A stretch of DNA of 64,000 bases from an uncultured Clostridia bacterium (GTDB lineage Bacteria > Bacillota > Clostridia > TANB77 > CAG-508): the NCBI GenBank assembly GCA_934167965.1, contig CAKPMJ010000001.1, positions 1 to 64,000 of the forward strand, written 5' to 3'. Made by a program: the position numbers and the translations under genes. Below, piece by piece: positions 44,576 to 54,175 of the stretch. The notes under the pieces were generated by a model, which saw nothing but the letters and a program-made list of their open reading frames with translations, had not been told where the DNA came from and ran no database searches. Every line of letters begins with the position of its first letter. The stretch's first letter is position 1.

Positions 44576-47444
44576 AATAAAATTATATGAATTAGCAAAA
44601 GATTTAGATTTAACCAGTAAAGAGTTACTAGAAAAAGCAGTTGAAATGGGTATAGCTGTAAAAAGTCATCTAAGTAGTTTAGAAGATGAGGATGTAGAAA
44701 AATTAAAAAAGAGTTTAAATAAAAAGGTAACTCCAAAAAAAGCAGAAAAAGCAAAAAGTGAGAAAAAAGAAGTTAAGCAAAACAAGAGCGAAAAAGACAC
44801 TCCTGTTATTATTAGAAGAGAAGTTATTATTGATGATAATGAGAAAAAAGAAGAAACTAAAACTAAACCAAGCCAAAACAAAGATCCATTTGTTCAAAGA
44901 AAGCAAAATAAAGACTATAATATAGTTTATAGAAATAGACCAGAAAAGCCTAAGACTGTAAGTGAATTATTTGGTTTAAATAAAAACAAAGATGAAAAGA
45001 AAGAAGAGAAGAAGGAAGAAAAGATTGAACCAAAAGTCGAACAAAAAATTGAGAAAAAACAAGAAGAAGTAAAAAAACAACCAATAATACAAGAAAAGAA
45101 AGAGCAAGAAGTGAAAGCAGAAACAAAGCCAAATTATAGAGAAAATAGACATAATAATAGAAATAATTATCAAAATAGAAATAATAACGGACAAGAAAGA
45201 AACTATAACAGAAATAATCAAGAAAGAAATCAACAACATGGAAATGGAAGAAATAACTTCCAAAATAGAAGACAAGATGGGAATAATAATCGTTATGGTG
45301 ATAGACAACAAAATAATAACTTCAGAGACAGAAATGGATTTAATAAGAGACCTTTAGATGAAAAAGGAATAGAAAAAAATATTAAAAATATTATGTCTGC
45401 TGATATTGTTGAAAAGGAAAATGTTAGAGAATATAACAAGTCTATTGATAAGCAAAAAAATAATAATAAATTTGATGAAAATAGAAACAATAAAAAGAAA
45501 ACAAGAAGAAATCAAAATGAAGATATAAATCAAGGAAAATTAAAAAATCTAAAACAACATAATAAATTATCAAATATGTTTGAAGATTCAGAAGACAGCA
45601 TGTTAGATTATTATGATTTAACTACACAAAGAGGCAGAAAAGGTAAGAGAAAAGTTAATAAAGATGAAGAAAGAACAAAACAAAGAATATTTAAACTTAC
45701 TGAAATTACAATACCTGAATCAATAAGTGTAAAAGATTTAGCAGCAGAACTTAAAAAGACATCAGGTGAAGTTATTATGAAATTAATGGGACTTGGAATA
45801 ATGGCAACATTAAATAACAATATTGACTTTGACACAGCATTTTTGGTAGCAGAGGAATTTGGAGTAACAGCAATAAAGAAAGAAGAAGTTAAAGAAGAAG
45901 ACATATTATTTGATGAGTCTGAAGACAAAGAAAGCGAATTAGTAGAAAGACCACCAGTAGTTGTTGTTATGGGACACGTAGACCATGGTAAAACTTCATT
46001 ATTAGATGCAATAAGAAAAACAAATGTAATAGAAGGTGAAGCAGGAGGAATTACTCAAGCTATAGGTGCATATAAAGTAAAAGTTAATGATAGAGAAATA
46101 ACATTCTTAGATACACCAGGACACGAAGCATTTACAGCAATGCGTGCTAGAGGTGCTCAAATTACAGACGTTGCAATACTTGTAGTTGCTGCAAATGATG
46201 GTGTAATGCCTCAAACAATAGAGGCTATAAATCATGCTAAATCAGCAGGAATACCAATAATAGTAGCTATAAATAAAATAGATTTACCAGATGCAAATCC
46301 TCAAAAAGTAAAAGAAGAATTAATGAGATATGAATTAGTGGCAGAAGAATGGGGAGGAGACACAATATTTGTTGAAATTTCAGCAAAGAATAATATAAAC
46401 ATTGACCAATTATTAGAAATGGTATTATTACAAGCAGATGTATTAGAGTTAAAATCAAATCCTAATAAACAAGCAAAAGGTGTTGTAATAGAAGCAAGAC
46501 TTGATAAAAATAAAGGTGCAATTGCATCACTTCTTGTACAAAGAGGTAAGTTAGATGTTGGAGATACTGTAGTTGTTGGAAATACAATAGGTAGAATACG
46601 TTCAATGATGAATGATAAAGGTAAGAAAGTAAAAACAGCAGGACCTTCTACACCAGTTGAAATAATGGGATTAACAGAAGTTCCACAAGCAGGAGATACT
46701 TTCTATGAAGTTAAAGATGAAAAAATGGCTAAACATTTAATTGAAAGAAGAAAACGTCAAGAAAGAGAAAAAACAATAAATGCAATGTCTGCAGTAACAT
46801 TAGATAATTTATTCAACCAAATGGAAGAAGGAAAATTAAAACAATTAAACTTAATAGTAAAAGCAGATGTACAAGGATCAGTTGAAGCTCTTAAACAATC
46901 ATTAGAGAAATTATCAAATGAAGAAGTTAGAGTAAAAGTAATTCATAGTGCTGCAGGAGCTGTTACAGAATCAGATGTTACACTTGCAAAAGTTTCAAAT
47001 GCAATAATTATAGCATTTAATGTAAGACCAGTTGCAACAGCAAAATTAGAAGCAGATAAAGATGAAGTACAAATTAAACAATATTCAGTAATATATCAAG
47101 CAATAGATGATGTTGAAGCAGCAATGAAAGGTATGCTAGATCCTAAATTTGAAGAAGAAATTATAGGAACAGCAGAAGTTCGTCAAGTATTTAAGATATC
47201 TAATGTTGGTACAGTTGCAGGAGCAATGGTACTTACAGGAAAGATTGAAAGAAATGCAGGAGTGAGAGTAATTAGAGAAGAAGTTGTAATACATGAAGGA
47301 AAATTATCATCATTAAAGAGATATAAAGATGATGTTAAAGAAGTAGCAAAAGACTTCGAATGCGGTATACAAATTGAAAAATATAATGATATAAAAGAAG
47401 GAGACATCATAGAAGCATTTGTAATGAAAGAAATAAAAAGATAA
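44568..47444 (+). CDS. infB: Translation initiation factor IF-2
   Basis: 958 aa from TTG at 44568, chosen because GGGGGTG lies 6-7 nt upstream and the protein then begins MGKIKLYELAKDL, like other IF-2s; an ATG five codons upstream is the alternative. Overlaps the end of ylxR. Residues about 50-365 are disordered, first Lys/Glu-rich, then an unusual Asn/Arg/Gln-rich tract. The G domain starts near residue 465 (VVVMGHVDHGKTSLLD, DTPGHEAF, NKID). C-terminal domains bind fMet-tRNA. Confidence 0.96.
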   Translation: MGKIKLYELAKDLDLTSKELLEKAVEMGIAVKSHLSSLEDEDVEKLKKSLNKKVTPKKAEKAKSEKKEVKQNKSEKDTPVIIRREVIIDDNEKKEETKTKPSQNKDPFVQRKQNKDYNIVYRNRPEKPKTVSELFGLNKNKDEKKEEKKEEKIEPKVEQKIEKKQEEVKKQPIIQEKKEQEVKAETKPNYRENRHNNRNNYQNRNNNGQERNYNRNNQERNQQHGNGRNNFQNRRQDGNNNRYGDRQQNNNFRDRNGFNKRPLDEKGIEKNIKNIMSADIVEKENVREYNKSIDKQKNNNKFDENRNNKKKTRRNQNEDINQGKLKNLKQHNKLSNMFEDSEDSMLDYYDLTTQRGRKGKRKVNKDEERTKQRIFKLTEITIPESISVKDLAAELKKTSGEVIMKLMGLGIMATLNNNIDFDTAFLVAEEFGVTAIKKEEVKEEDILFDESEDKESELVERPPVVVVMGHVDHGKTSLLDAIRKTNVIEGEAGGITQAIGAYKVKVNDREITFLDTPGHEAFTAMRARGAQITDVAILVVAANDGVMPQTIEAINHAKSAGIPIIVAINKIDLPDANPQKVKEELMRYELVAEEWGGDTIFVEISAKNNINIDQLLEMVLLQADVLELKSNPNKQAKGVVIEARLDKNKGAIASLLVQRGKLDVGDTVVVGNTIGRIRSMMNDKGKKVKTAGPSTPVEIMGLTEVPQAGDTFYEVKDEKMAKHLIERRKRQEREKTINAMSAVTLDNLFNQMEEGKLKQLNLIVKADVQGSVEALKQSLEKLSNEEVRVKVIHSAAGAVTESDVTLAKVSNAIIIAFNVRPVATAKLEADKDEVQIKQYSVIYQAIDDVEAAMKGMLDPKFEEEIIGTAEVRQVFKISNVGTVAGAMVLTGKIERNAGVRVIREEVVIHEGKLSSLKRYKDDVKEVAKDFECGIQIEKYNDIKEGDIIEAFVMKEIKR

Positions 47445-47470
47445 TCAAATGATAGTAAAGGAGGGTTTTA

Positions 47471-47842
47471 ATGCAAAAAAGAAAAACTAATAGAATGGAA
47501 AAAGTCGATGAAGAATTTAAAAGAGAAATTGGAAAAATCATTGACCAAGATCTTAAGAATCCAAACATAACAGGGTTAATAAGTGTTACAAAGGTTAGTG
47601 TTTCATCAGACTTGAAAAATGCTAAAGTATATATAAGTTTATTAAATTGTAAGAGCAAAAAAAATACATTAGAAGGTATAAAAAATGCAACAGGATATAT
47701 TAGAACAGAATTAGCAAAAAGAATAAATTTAAGATATACACCAAACTTAACATTTGAAATAGACGAAAGCATGGAATATGGTTCTAGAATTGATAGCATA
47801 TTGAATGACATTATGCAAAAAAATCCTGAGGAGGGAAAATAA
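47471..47842 (+). CDS. rbfA: Ribosome-binding factor A
   Basis: 123 aa. RMEKVDEEFKREIGKIIDQDLKNP, ITGLISVTKVSVSSDLKNAKVY and LTFEIDESMEYGSRID are RbfA hallmarks. Helps late 16S rRNA maturation, in line with its position after infB. AAGGAGG before the ATG. Confidence 0.95.
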   Translation: MQKRKTNRMEKVDEEFKREIGKIIDQDLKNPNITGLISVTKVSVSSDLKNAKVYISLLNCKSKKNTLEGIKNATGYIRTELAKRINLRYTPNLTFEIDESMEYGSRIDSILNDIMQKNPEEGK

Positions 47843-47845
47843 AAT

Positions 47846-48799
47846 ATGACTTTGGATAATATATTAGAAGAAATAGAAAAAGCAGAAAAGATAGTAATAT
47901 TAACGCATGACACACCAGATGGAGATGCAATAGGAAGCAGTTTAGCAATGAAACAAGCAATAAAAATATTAGGCAAAGAAGCAGATGTAATAATACCTGA
48001 ATATTCAGAATGTTTTAATTTCTTACCAGGAATTTCTGAAATAAAGAAAGAATCTAACATAAAGAAATATGATTTAGCATTAGCATTAGATTGCGCAGAT
48101 GGAAAAATCTTAAAAGGATATGATCCATATTTTGAAAATGCTAAAATGAAAATAGTAATAGACCATCATAGTAGCAATAAGATGTATGGAGATATCAACT
48201 TTGTAAATCCTGTTGCTCCTGCATGTTGCGAAATTCTAGTTGGAATATTTGACTATCTAGGTATAGAAATAACAAAAGAAATAGGAACTGCTGTTATAAC
48301 AGGAATAATTACAGACACAGGTGGATTTGATTACAATGCAACTGCTGAAACATTTGATTTTGCAGCAATGCTTTTAAGAAAAGGAATAAATATTTCTGAA
48401 GTATATAGAAAAGCATTAAAAATAAAAACTAGACCTAATTTTGAACTTAGAAAATTAGCTGATGAAAGAATGGAATTCTTAGAAGATGGAAAAGTTACAT
48501 TTACATATATAACTTTAGAAGATGAAAAAAGAGTAAATGCAAAAACAGGAGATCATGAAGGTTTAGTAGAAAATGGACGTGATATAGAAGGTGTTGAAGT
48601 TTCTGTTTTCTTACATGAAAAAGAAGGAAAACAAGGATTTAAGCTTTCGCTTAGATCTAGTGAGTATGTTAATGTATCTGATGTTTGTCTAATGTTTGGT
48701 GGAGGAGGACACCAAAAAGCAGCTGGTGCCTTTGTTCCAGGGACAGTAGAGCAAATTAAAGAAAAAGTTTTAGCAGAAATAAGAAAACAATTGAAATAA
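47846..48799 (+). CDS. nrnA: DHH-family oligoribonuclease/pAp phosphatase NrnA
   Basis: 317 aa. Metal-binding motifs HDTPDGDAIGSS, ALDCADG and IDHHSSN in the DHH domain; ITDTGGFDYN after it; DHHA1 domain at the C-terminus with FGGGGHQKAAGAF. Degrades nanoRNA and dephosphorylates 3'-phosphoadenosine 5'-phosphate. GAGGAGGG before the ATG. Confidence 0.93.
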   Translation: MTLDNILEEIEKAEKIVILTHDTPDGDAIGSSLAMKQAIKILGKEADVIIPEYSECFNFLPGISEIKKESNIKKYDLALALDCADGKILKGYDPYFENAKMKIVIDHHSSNKMYGDINFVNPVAPACCEILVGIFDYLGIEITKEIGTAVITGIITDTGGFDYNATAETFDFAAMLLRKGINISEVYRKALKIKTRPNFELRKLADERMEFLEDGKVTFTYITLEDEKRVNAKTGDHEGLVENGRDIEGVEVSVFLHEKEGKQGFKLSLRSSEYVNVSDVCLMFGGGGHQKAAGAFVPGTVEQIKEKVLAEIRKQLK

Positions 48800-48812
48800 T
48801 TAAAGGTGAATT

Positions 48813-49679
48813 ATGGACGGAATAATTGTTATAAATAAAGAAAAAGGTTACACATCAAATGATGTAGTACAAATAGTAAAAAAAATATTTAATAAAAAGG
48901 TAGGACACACTGGAACATTGGACCCAATGGCAACAGGAGTCCTACCACTTCTTATTGGCCAAGGAACATTACTGTCAAAATATTTAATAAATCATGATAA
49001 GACATATCAAGCAACATTAACATTAGGAAAGAAAATGGATACAGGAGACAGTGAGGGAAATATAGTAGAAGAAAAAGAAGTACTGCCTGAAATGTTAGTA
49101 GAGAAAAATTTAAATAATGTATTAAAAAGTTTTATAGGAAAGCAAACACAAATACCACCAATATATTCTGCTATAAAGGTAAATGGAAAAAAACTTTATG
49201 AATATGCAAGAAATGGGCAAGAAGTAGAAATTCCTAAAAGAAATATAATAATATATGATATGAAACTTATTAAGTTTGATACTGAAAATGCAGAAATAAA
49301 ATTTGAAGTATCATGTTCTAAAGGAACATATATAAGGACTTTATGTGAGGACATTGCAAAAAAATTAAATACAGTTGGGTATATGAGTGATTTATTAAGA
49401 ACTAGAGTAGGAGAATTTGATATACAAAATTCTATAACAATCGAAGAATTAAAAAAAGGAAATAATATAAATATTATATCAATAGAACAATTTTTTAAAG
49501 ATAAAGAAAATATTATACTTGATGAAAATAAATTAAAACATTTTTATAATGGTGTTAAAATAGCTACAGACAAACAAGAAGGTATATATAAAATCTACAA
49601 CACAAAAAATGAATTTATCGGCGTTGGAGTTATAAAAAATACATTATTAAAAAGAGATATAATATTAAATAACTTTTAA
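48813..49679 (+). CDS. truB: tRNA pseudouridine(55) synthase TruB
   Basis: 288 aa. GIIVINKEKGYTSNDVV at the N-terminus, the catalytic Asp in GHTGTLDPMATGVLPL, IPPIYSAIKVNGKKLYEYAR, and a C-terminal PUA-like part. Modifies U55 in the T loop of tRNAs. Last gene of the nusA operon; ribF, often next, is absent here. Confidence 0.96.
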   Translation: MDGIIVINKEKGYTSNDVVQIVKKIFNKKVGHTGTLDPMATGVLPLLIGQGTLLSKYLINHDKTYQATLTLGKKMDTGDSEGNIVEEKEVLPEMLVEKNLNNVLKSFIGKQTQIPPIYSAIKVNGKKLYEYARNGQEVEIPKRNIIIYDMKLIKFDTENAEIKFEVSCSKGTYIRTLCEDIAKKLNTVGYMSDLLRTRVGEFDIQNSITIEELKKGNNINIISIEQFFKDKENIILDENKLKHFYNGVKIATDKQEGIYKIYNTKNEFIGVGVIKNTLLKRDIILNNF

Positions 49680-49696
49680 TAAATTAGTAAAATTAG

Positions 49697-49725
49697 TTGA
49701 TATTTTTTTAACTCTTTGTTACAAT
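49697..49725 (+). promoter_or_regulatory. Promoter for the transglutaminase gene
   Basis: TTGATA, 17-nt spacer, TACAAT. Confidence 0.65.
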
Positions 49726-49759
49726 AAAATTGATAAGAAAAATGAAAAGAGGAAAACAA

Positions 49760-50830
49760 GTGAAAAGTAAATTTAAAACGATAATGTTATTTTTATTAAT
49801 GTTATTTTTAATTGGAATAATAGTAATATTTGGAATGGCAATGTATTCAGACATAATGGAATCAGACACAACAAACATAATTGTAGCTAACACAGCGGTA
49901 GATATAAAAGAAGATGATACTACTAATAGCAGTAACAATTTATCAAAGGCAATTGAGATTCAAGCTGATACACAATTTTTTTATAATCAATTAACAGAAG
50001 TACAAAAAGCACTATATGATGGACTGATGAAAAATAAAGAAAACATGATGAATGGAACATATCAAATAGAATATGGAACAGCTTTTTCTGATATTCTAAA
50101 AGAAGAAAGCGGAAAGGAAAAATTAGGAGACGATTATCAATCAGCAGTAGAAGCATTTTTATATGATAATCCAGATGTATTTTATATTGATGCTAATAAA
50201 CTATATTTAACAGTAGAAACTACAAATAGATTATTCAAAAAAACTAGTAATGTTTTTATAGGTCCTAAAGAAAATAGTAATTATTATGTAGATGGATTTA
50301 ACACAACTGAACAAGTAAGAACGGCAATGAGCAAAATTAATGAAAAAAAAGAAGAAGTGCTAAAAAAACTAACAAACAATACATACAGGAATGTTTTAAA
50401 AATACATGACTATTTAATAGATACTATTGATTATGACCAAAACAATACAAGCATAGGTAGTTATAGTGTGTATGGAGCTTTAGTAGATAAAAAGTGTGTA
50501 TGTGAAGGATATGCAAAGTCATTAAAATATCTTCTAAACGCTGCAAATATACCTTGCATAATAGTACAAGGAATTGCAACAAATTCAACAGGAAGATCAG
50601 AAAGTCATGCTTGGAATTGTGTGTATGTAAATAATGAGTGGTATTACATAGATGCTACATGGAACGACCCTATAATTATAGGAAAAGGAACTATAGCAAA
50701 AAGTATTCAATACAAATACTTTTTAAAAGGTTCAAAAACAATGAACAAAGATCATACTTTGGTATACAAATTTTCAGACAATGGAAAAACATTTTGGTAT
50801 CCTAAAGTTAGTGAAACAGATTATAAATAA
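49760..50830 (+). CDS. Membrane-anchored transglutaminase-like protein
   Basis: 356 aa from a GTG at 49760 with AGAGGA 6 nt upstream; in-frame TTG (49730) and ATG (49742) lie upstream of that site. One membrane segment at about residues 8-28, so the rest is probably outside the cell. Catalytic triad of the transglutaminase/cysteine protease fold: Cys in KKCVCEGYAK, His in ESHAWN, Asp in YIDATWND. Residues 30-200 are of no known family. Such proteins may act as peptidases or on the cell wall; the role is open. Confidence 0.85.
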   Translation: MKSKFKTIMLFLLMLFLIGIIVIFGMAMYSDIMESDTTNIIVANTAVDIKEDDTTNSSNNLSKAIEIQADTQFFYNQLTEVQKALYDGLMKNKENMMNGTYQIEYGTAFSDILKEESGKEKLGDDYQSAVEAFLYDNPDVFYIDANKLYLTVETTNRLFKKTSNVFIGPKENSNYYVDGFNTTEQVRTAMSKINEKKEEVLKKLTNNTYRNVLKIHDYLIDTIDYDQNNTSIGSYSVYGALVDKKCVCEGYAKSLKYLLNAANIPCIIVQGIATNSTGRSESHAWNCVYVNNEWYYIDATWNDPIIIGKGTIAKSIQYKYFLKGSKTMNKDHTLVYKFSDNGKTFWYPKVSETDYK

Positions 50831-50832
50831 AC

Positions 50833-50860
50833 AAGGGGCTTTGTATAAGCCCCTTTTCTT
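50833..50860 (+). terminator. Terminator
   Basis: AAGGGGCTT and AAGCCCCTT with a TGTAT loop, then TTCTT. Confidence 0.9.
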
Positions 50861-50881
50861 ATGGATTTTAATCAAAATTGG

Positions 50882-50910
50882 TTGATATTTTAATTTAGTT
50901 ATAGTAGAAT
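50882..50910 (+). promoter_or_regulatory. Promoter for ruvB-queH
   Basis: TTGATA, 17-nt spacer, TAGAAT. Confidence 0.65.
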
Positions 50911-50944
50911 AATGTAGAAGATAACTTAGAAAGTAGGAAATATT

Positions 50945-51958
50945 ATGGAAGAGGAGAAAATAGTAAATCCACAATTACAGGATGATGATGGACAAGAAGA
51001 AATATTAGAAAAATCTTTGAGACCACACAGATTAAGTGAATATATAGGACAAGATAAAGTAAAAGAAAATATGAAAATATATATAGAAGCAGCCAAAAAG
51101 AGAGGAGATCCACTAGATCATTGTTTATTTTATGGACCTCCGGGACTTGGAAAAACAACAATATCAACAATAATAGCAAATGAAATGAATTCAAATATAA
51201 AAATAACATCTGGACCTGCAATAACTAAACCAGGAGATTTGGCAGCATTACTTACTACATTATCAGAACATGATATTTTATTTATAGATGAAATTCATAG
51301 ATTAAATAAAACTGTAGAAGAAATATTATATCCTGCTTTGGAAGATTTTGTGCTAGATATAATAATAGGAAAAGGACCAGAGGCAAGATCTATTAGAATA
51401 GATTTACCAAAATTTACTCTTATAGGTGCAACGACAAAAGCAGGATCACTCACAACGCCATTGAGAGATAGATTCGGAATTATACATAGATTAGAATTAT
51501 ACACACCAGAGGATTTAGCTAAAATAGTAAAAAGATCAGCAAAGATCTTAGAAGTAAATATAGACAATGAATCAGCAATGGAAATAGCAAGAAGATCAAG
51601 AGGAACACCAAGAATTGCAAATAGACTTTTAAAGAGAGTTAGAGACTATGCAATAGTATTAGGTGATGGAGATATAAATTTAAAAATAACAAAACATGCC
51701 CTAAATAAGTTAGAAATAGATGAATTAGGATTAGATGAAACAGATAGAAAAATGTTAGAGATGATGATTACACAATATAACGGTAGACCAATAGGAATAG
51801 ACACAATTGCTACATCTTTAGATGAAGAAATAGATACTATAGAAGATGTGTATGAGCCATATTTAATACAAATTGGATTTTTGGCCAGAACGCCAAGAGG
51901 AAGAATGCCATTGCCGGCAGCATATAAGCATTTAGGGTTTGATTATAAAGGAGAATAA
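50945..51958 (+). CDS. ruvB: Holliday junction branch migration ATPase RuvB
   Basis: 337 aa. LRPHRLSEYIGQDKVKENM, Walker A GPPGLGKTT, Walker B FIDEIHRLNK, sensor 1 LIGATTKAG, and RGTPRIANRLLKRVRD with the arginine finger region; C-terminal winged helix with ARTPRGRMP. Drives branch migration with RuvA. No ruvA or ruvC in the window, though ruvA commonly precedes ruvB. Confidence 0.97.
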   Translation: MEEEKIVNPQLQDDDGQEEILEKSLRPHRLSEYIGQDKVKENMKIYIEAAKKRGDPLDHCLFYGPPGLGKTTISTIIANEMNSNIKITSGPAITKPGDLAALLTTLSEHDILFIDEIHRLNKTVEEILYPALEDFVLDIIIGKGPEARSIRIDLPKFTLIGATTKAGSLTTPLRDRFGIIHRLELYTPEDLAKIVKRSAKILEVNIDNESAMEIARRSRGTPRIANRLLKRVRDYAIVLGDGDINLKITKHALNKLEIDELGLDETDRKMLEMMITQYNGRPIGIDTIATSLDEEIDTIEDVYEPYLIQIGFLARTPRGRMPLPAAYKHLGFDYKGE

Positions 51959-51960
51959 AA

Positions 51961-52530
51961 ATGAAATTATTAATGCATACATGCTGTGCACCATGTAGTG
52001 TATACTGTATAGACAGTTTAAGAGAGGAAGGAATTGAACCTACTGTATATTGGTTTAATCCAAATATTCATCCATATATGGAATATAAAGTAAGAAGAGA
52101 TACTTTAAAAGAATATACTAAATTCATTAATGTAGAGGCTATATTTGAAGAAAATTATGGGTTAAGAGAATTTTGCAAAAATGTTGTTGATGATATAGAC
52201 AATAGATGTCAAAATTATTGTTATCCAGTTAGACTTGAACAAACAGCAAAATTTGCTAAAGAAAATGGATATGATACTTTTACTACAACTCTTTTGGTTA
52301 GTCCATATCAAAAACATGATGAAATTATAAAAATTGGACAAGAATTAGCTAAGAAATACGATCTAGATTTTTTATATAGAGATTTTAGAGTAGGTTTTAG
52401 AGAGGGACAAGCTAAAGCAAGAGAGCTAGGCTTGTATATGCAAAAATATTGTGGATGTATATTTTCAGAAGAAGACAGATACAGTAAGCAAATTAAAAGA
52501 GATAACGATAATACAGAAAAGGAGAAATAA
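51961..52530 (+). CDS. queH: Epoxyqueuosine reductase QueH
   Basis: 189 aa. LMHTCCAPCSVY and YCGCIFSEEDRYSK carry the Cys residues for the iron-sulfur site; RLEQTAKFAKENGYD is also conserved. It performs the last step of queuosine synthesis in tRNA anticodons, replacing QueG in many anaerobes. Begins 3 nt after ruvB. Confidence 0.93.
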   Translation: MKLLMHTCCAPCSVYCIDSLREEGIEPTVYWFNPNIHPYMEYKVRRDTLKEYTKFINVEAIFEENYGLREFCKNVVDDIDNRCQNYCYPVRLEQTAKFAKENGYDTFTTTLLVSPYQKHDEIIKIGQELAKKYDLDFLYRDFRVGFREGQAKARELGLYMQKYCGCIFSEEDRYSKQIKRDNDNTEKEK

Positions 52531-52531
52531 T

Positions 52532-52945
52532 ATGGGAATACACTCAATAATAGTAATAAAAAATAAAAAGAATGAATATTTGCAATATTTTGACAATAAA
52601 TGGAATAGTTATTTATTTTTAAATTGCAAATTACCAAATGGAGAAGATAGTGAAGCTGTAAAAGATAAAATAAAAGATACTTTTAATATAGATAAAGAAA
52701 ATATAAATATTAAGCTAATAGGAAAAAAACAGCACAAGAAATTTTCTGAAAGCTCAAAAACAGAAAAGGAATATATACATTTTTTCTATAAGGTAGATTT
52801 AGATGAAGAGTTAAATAATAATAATGAATTTAGCTTAAATGGAATAGATTATAAATGGCTTTCATATACGGATTTGATGAATAATGAGAGAATACAAAAA
52901 GTCAATGGAGACATTGTTAAATTTATTGCTGAATATGGTATATAA
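52532..52945 (+). CDS. Degenerate Nudix-like protein (137 aa)
   Basis: Start at 52532 with AAAGGAG upstream; an in-frame ATG 27 codons earlier lies inside queH. N-terminal IIVIKNKKNEYLQYFDNKWNSYLFLN and the C-terminal YKWLSYTDL look like the edges of a Nudix fold, but the catalytic Nudix box (GX5EX7REUXEEXGU) is absent. A non-catalytic or divergent Nudix domain is my best guess. Confidence 0.65.
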   Translation: MGIHSIIVIKNKKNEYLQYFDNKWNSYLFLNCKLPNGEDSEAVKDKIKDTFNIDKENINIKLIGKKQHKKFSESSKTEKEYIHFFYKVDLDEELNNNNEFSLNGIDYKWLSYTDLMNNERIQKVNGDIVKFIAEYGI

Positions 52946-53012
52946 TTTATTGAATATATGTAATAGATGTGATATAATAAAACAAAAATATTTATATAAG
53001 GGAGGCATAACT

Positions 53013-53591
53013 ATGCGGACACCTTTTGTGATAGAGTTTACAGGTACACCTGAAGCTGGAAAAACTACATCTATAACAAATGTGTCAAATGCTTTATTAA
53101 GCATAGGATACAAGGTATCTGTTTTAAGGGAATCTGCTGAAAAATTGCCCAAAGAGATTCCGAAAGGAATTTGGGATGCAAACTTATGGATGCATCATCA
53201 AACTCAGGCGGGATTAATAAGAGCAAAATACTTTAAAACTGACATTGTACTAATTGACAGAGGTTTAATAGATAGTGATTTTTATGGCAAAAAATTTTTA
53301 TGGGAAAAAGAGTGTACGGAGGAAGAGTATCAACAGTTCAGAAAACTTTTTATTGAAGAATTATTTCCGGATTTTGTGTTGGCTTTAATTGTGCCACCAG
53401 AAATAGCTATTCAACGTAGAGGTGGAGAAGGACGTCTTGTGAACGAAGAGTATATTAGAAATTATAACAAAATGTTCTTAAGATATTATGATAGTCTCAC
53501 ATGTCCAAAAGAGCTTATTGATACATCTGAATTTAGCGTATACGAAATGAACCAAAAAGTATTAGGGATTATCAAAGAAGCATTATCATAA
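53013..53591 (+). CDS. P-loop kinase-like ATPase (192 aa)
   Basis: Walker A GTPEAGKTTS at about residues 11-20, IVLIDRGLIDSDFY as a DRG-type base/Mg motif, and a lid-like segment PPEIAIQRRGGEGRLVN. This resembles deoxynucleoside or thymidylate kinase-like proteins and AAA_28 ATPases. Codon use is richer in G and C than neighbours (GTG, CTC, CGT, GGC); codon 2 is CGG, read as Arg. Likely acquired. GGGAGG precedes the ATG. Not thymidylate kinase proper. Confidence 0.75.
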   Translation: MRTPFVIEFTGTPEAGKTTSITNVSNALLSIGYKVSVLRESAEKLPKEIPKGIWDANLWMHHQTQAGLIRAKYFKTDIVLIDRGLIDSDFYGKKFLWEKECTEEEYQQFRKLFIEELFPDFVLALIVPPEIAIQRRGGEGRLVNEEYIRNYNKMFLRYYDSLTCPKELIDTSEFSVYEMNQKVLGIIKEALS

Positions 53592-53595
53592 TTAA

Positions 53596-53631
53596 ATATA
53601 TTGCAGGGGTAAATTACTCCTGCAATATATC
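53596..53631 (+). terminator. Hairpin after the P-loop kinase gene
   Basis: ATATATTGCAGG pairs with CCTGCAATATAT around the loop. No T-run follows, so it may be a weak terminator or an mRNA-end stabiliser. Confidence 0.5.
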
Positions 53632-53654
53632 TATAATAAGAAATGAGGAAAAAA

Positions 53655-54155
53655 ATGAGCATTTTCTATGAAAAAATTAAAAAAATATGTGAAGAAAATA
53701 ATAAAGTTGTAATGTTTATAGACATGGATGGAACTATAGTAGAATATCCTGTGTATCAGGATGCAGATATAACGATTAATTCAAAAAATTTATTTATAAA
53801 TCAAGAGCCTGTAAAGGTTATAATAAAGGAATTAAATGAAATTAATAAAATTAAAAATATAGATTTATACATTTTAACACTTGCCAAAAGTAATATAATA
53901 GTGGAAGAAAAAAAGAAATGGCTAAAGAAAAATATTAGCTTTATAGAAGAAAATAACTGGATTATCGTTAATAAAGAACAAGGAGAATATAATAAAGAAA
54001 ATAGAGATTATATAAAAGGAAATAAAATTAAAGAAAAATTAAAAGAGTATGACTATGCTATTTTATTAGATGATGATCATAAGATTTTAAAACAGACACA
54101 ACTAGAACTAGGAAAAAAATGTAAAGTTTTTCATATATCTTCAGCGATAATATAA
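53655..54155 (+). CDS. HAD-superfamily hydrolase
   Basis: 166 aa from the ATG at 53655; GAGGAAAA lies just upstream of it and overlaps an earlier in-frame ATG at 53643. MFIDMDGTIVEY is HAD motif 1 with the nucleophile Asp, YILTLAKSN is near motif 2, and AILLDDDHKIL is motif 4. A small phosphatase such as a 5'(3')-deoxyribonucleotidase-like enzyme is plausible. Substrate unknown. Confidence 0.82.
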   Translation: MSIFYEKIKKICEENNKVVMFIDMDGTIVEYPVYQDADITINSKNLFINQEPVKVIIKELNEINKIKNIDLYILTLAKSNIIVEEKKKWLKKNISFIEENNWIIVNKEQGEYNKENRDYIKGNKIKEKLKEYDYAILLDDDHKILKQTQLELGKKCKVFHISSAII

Positions 54156-54175
54156 AAATAAAAAGGAACAATACT

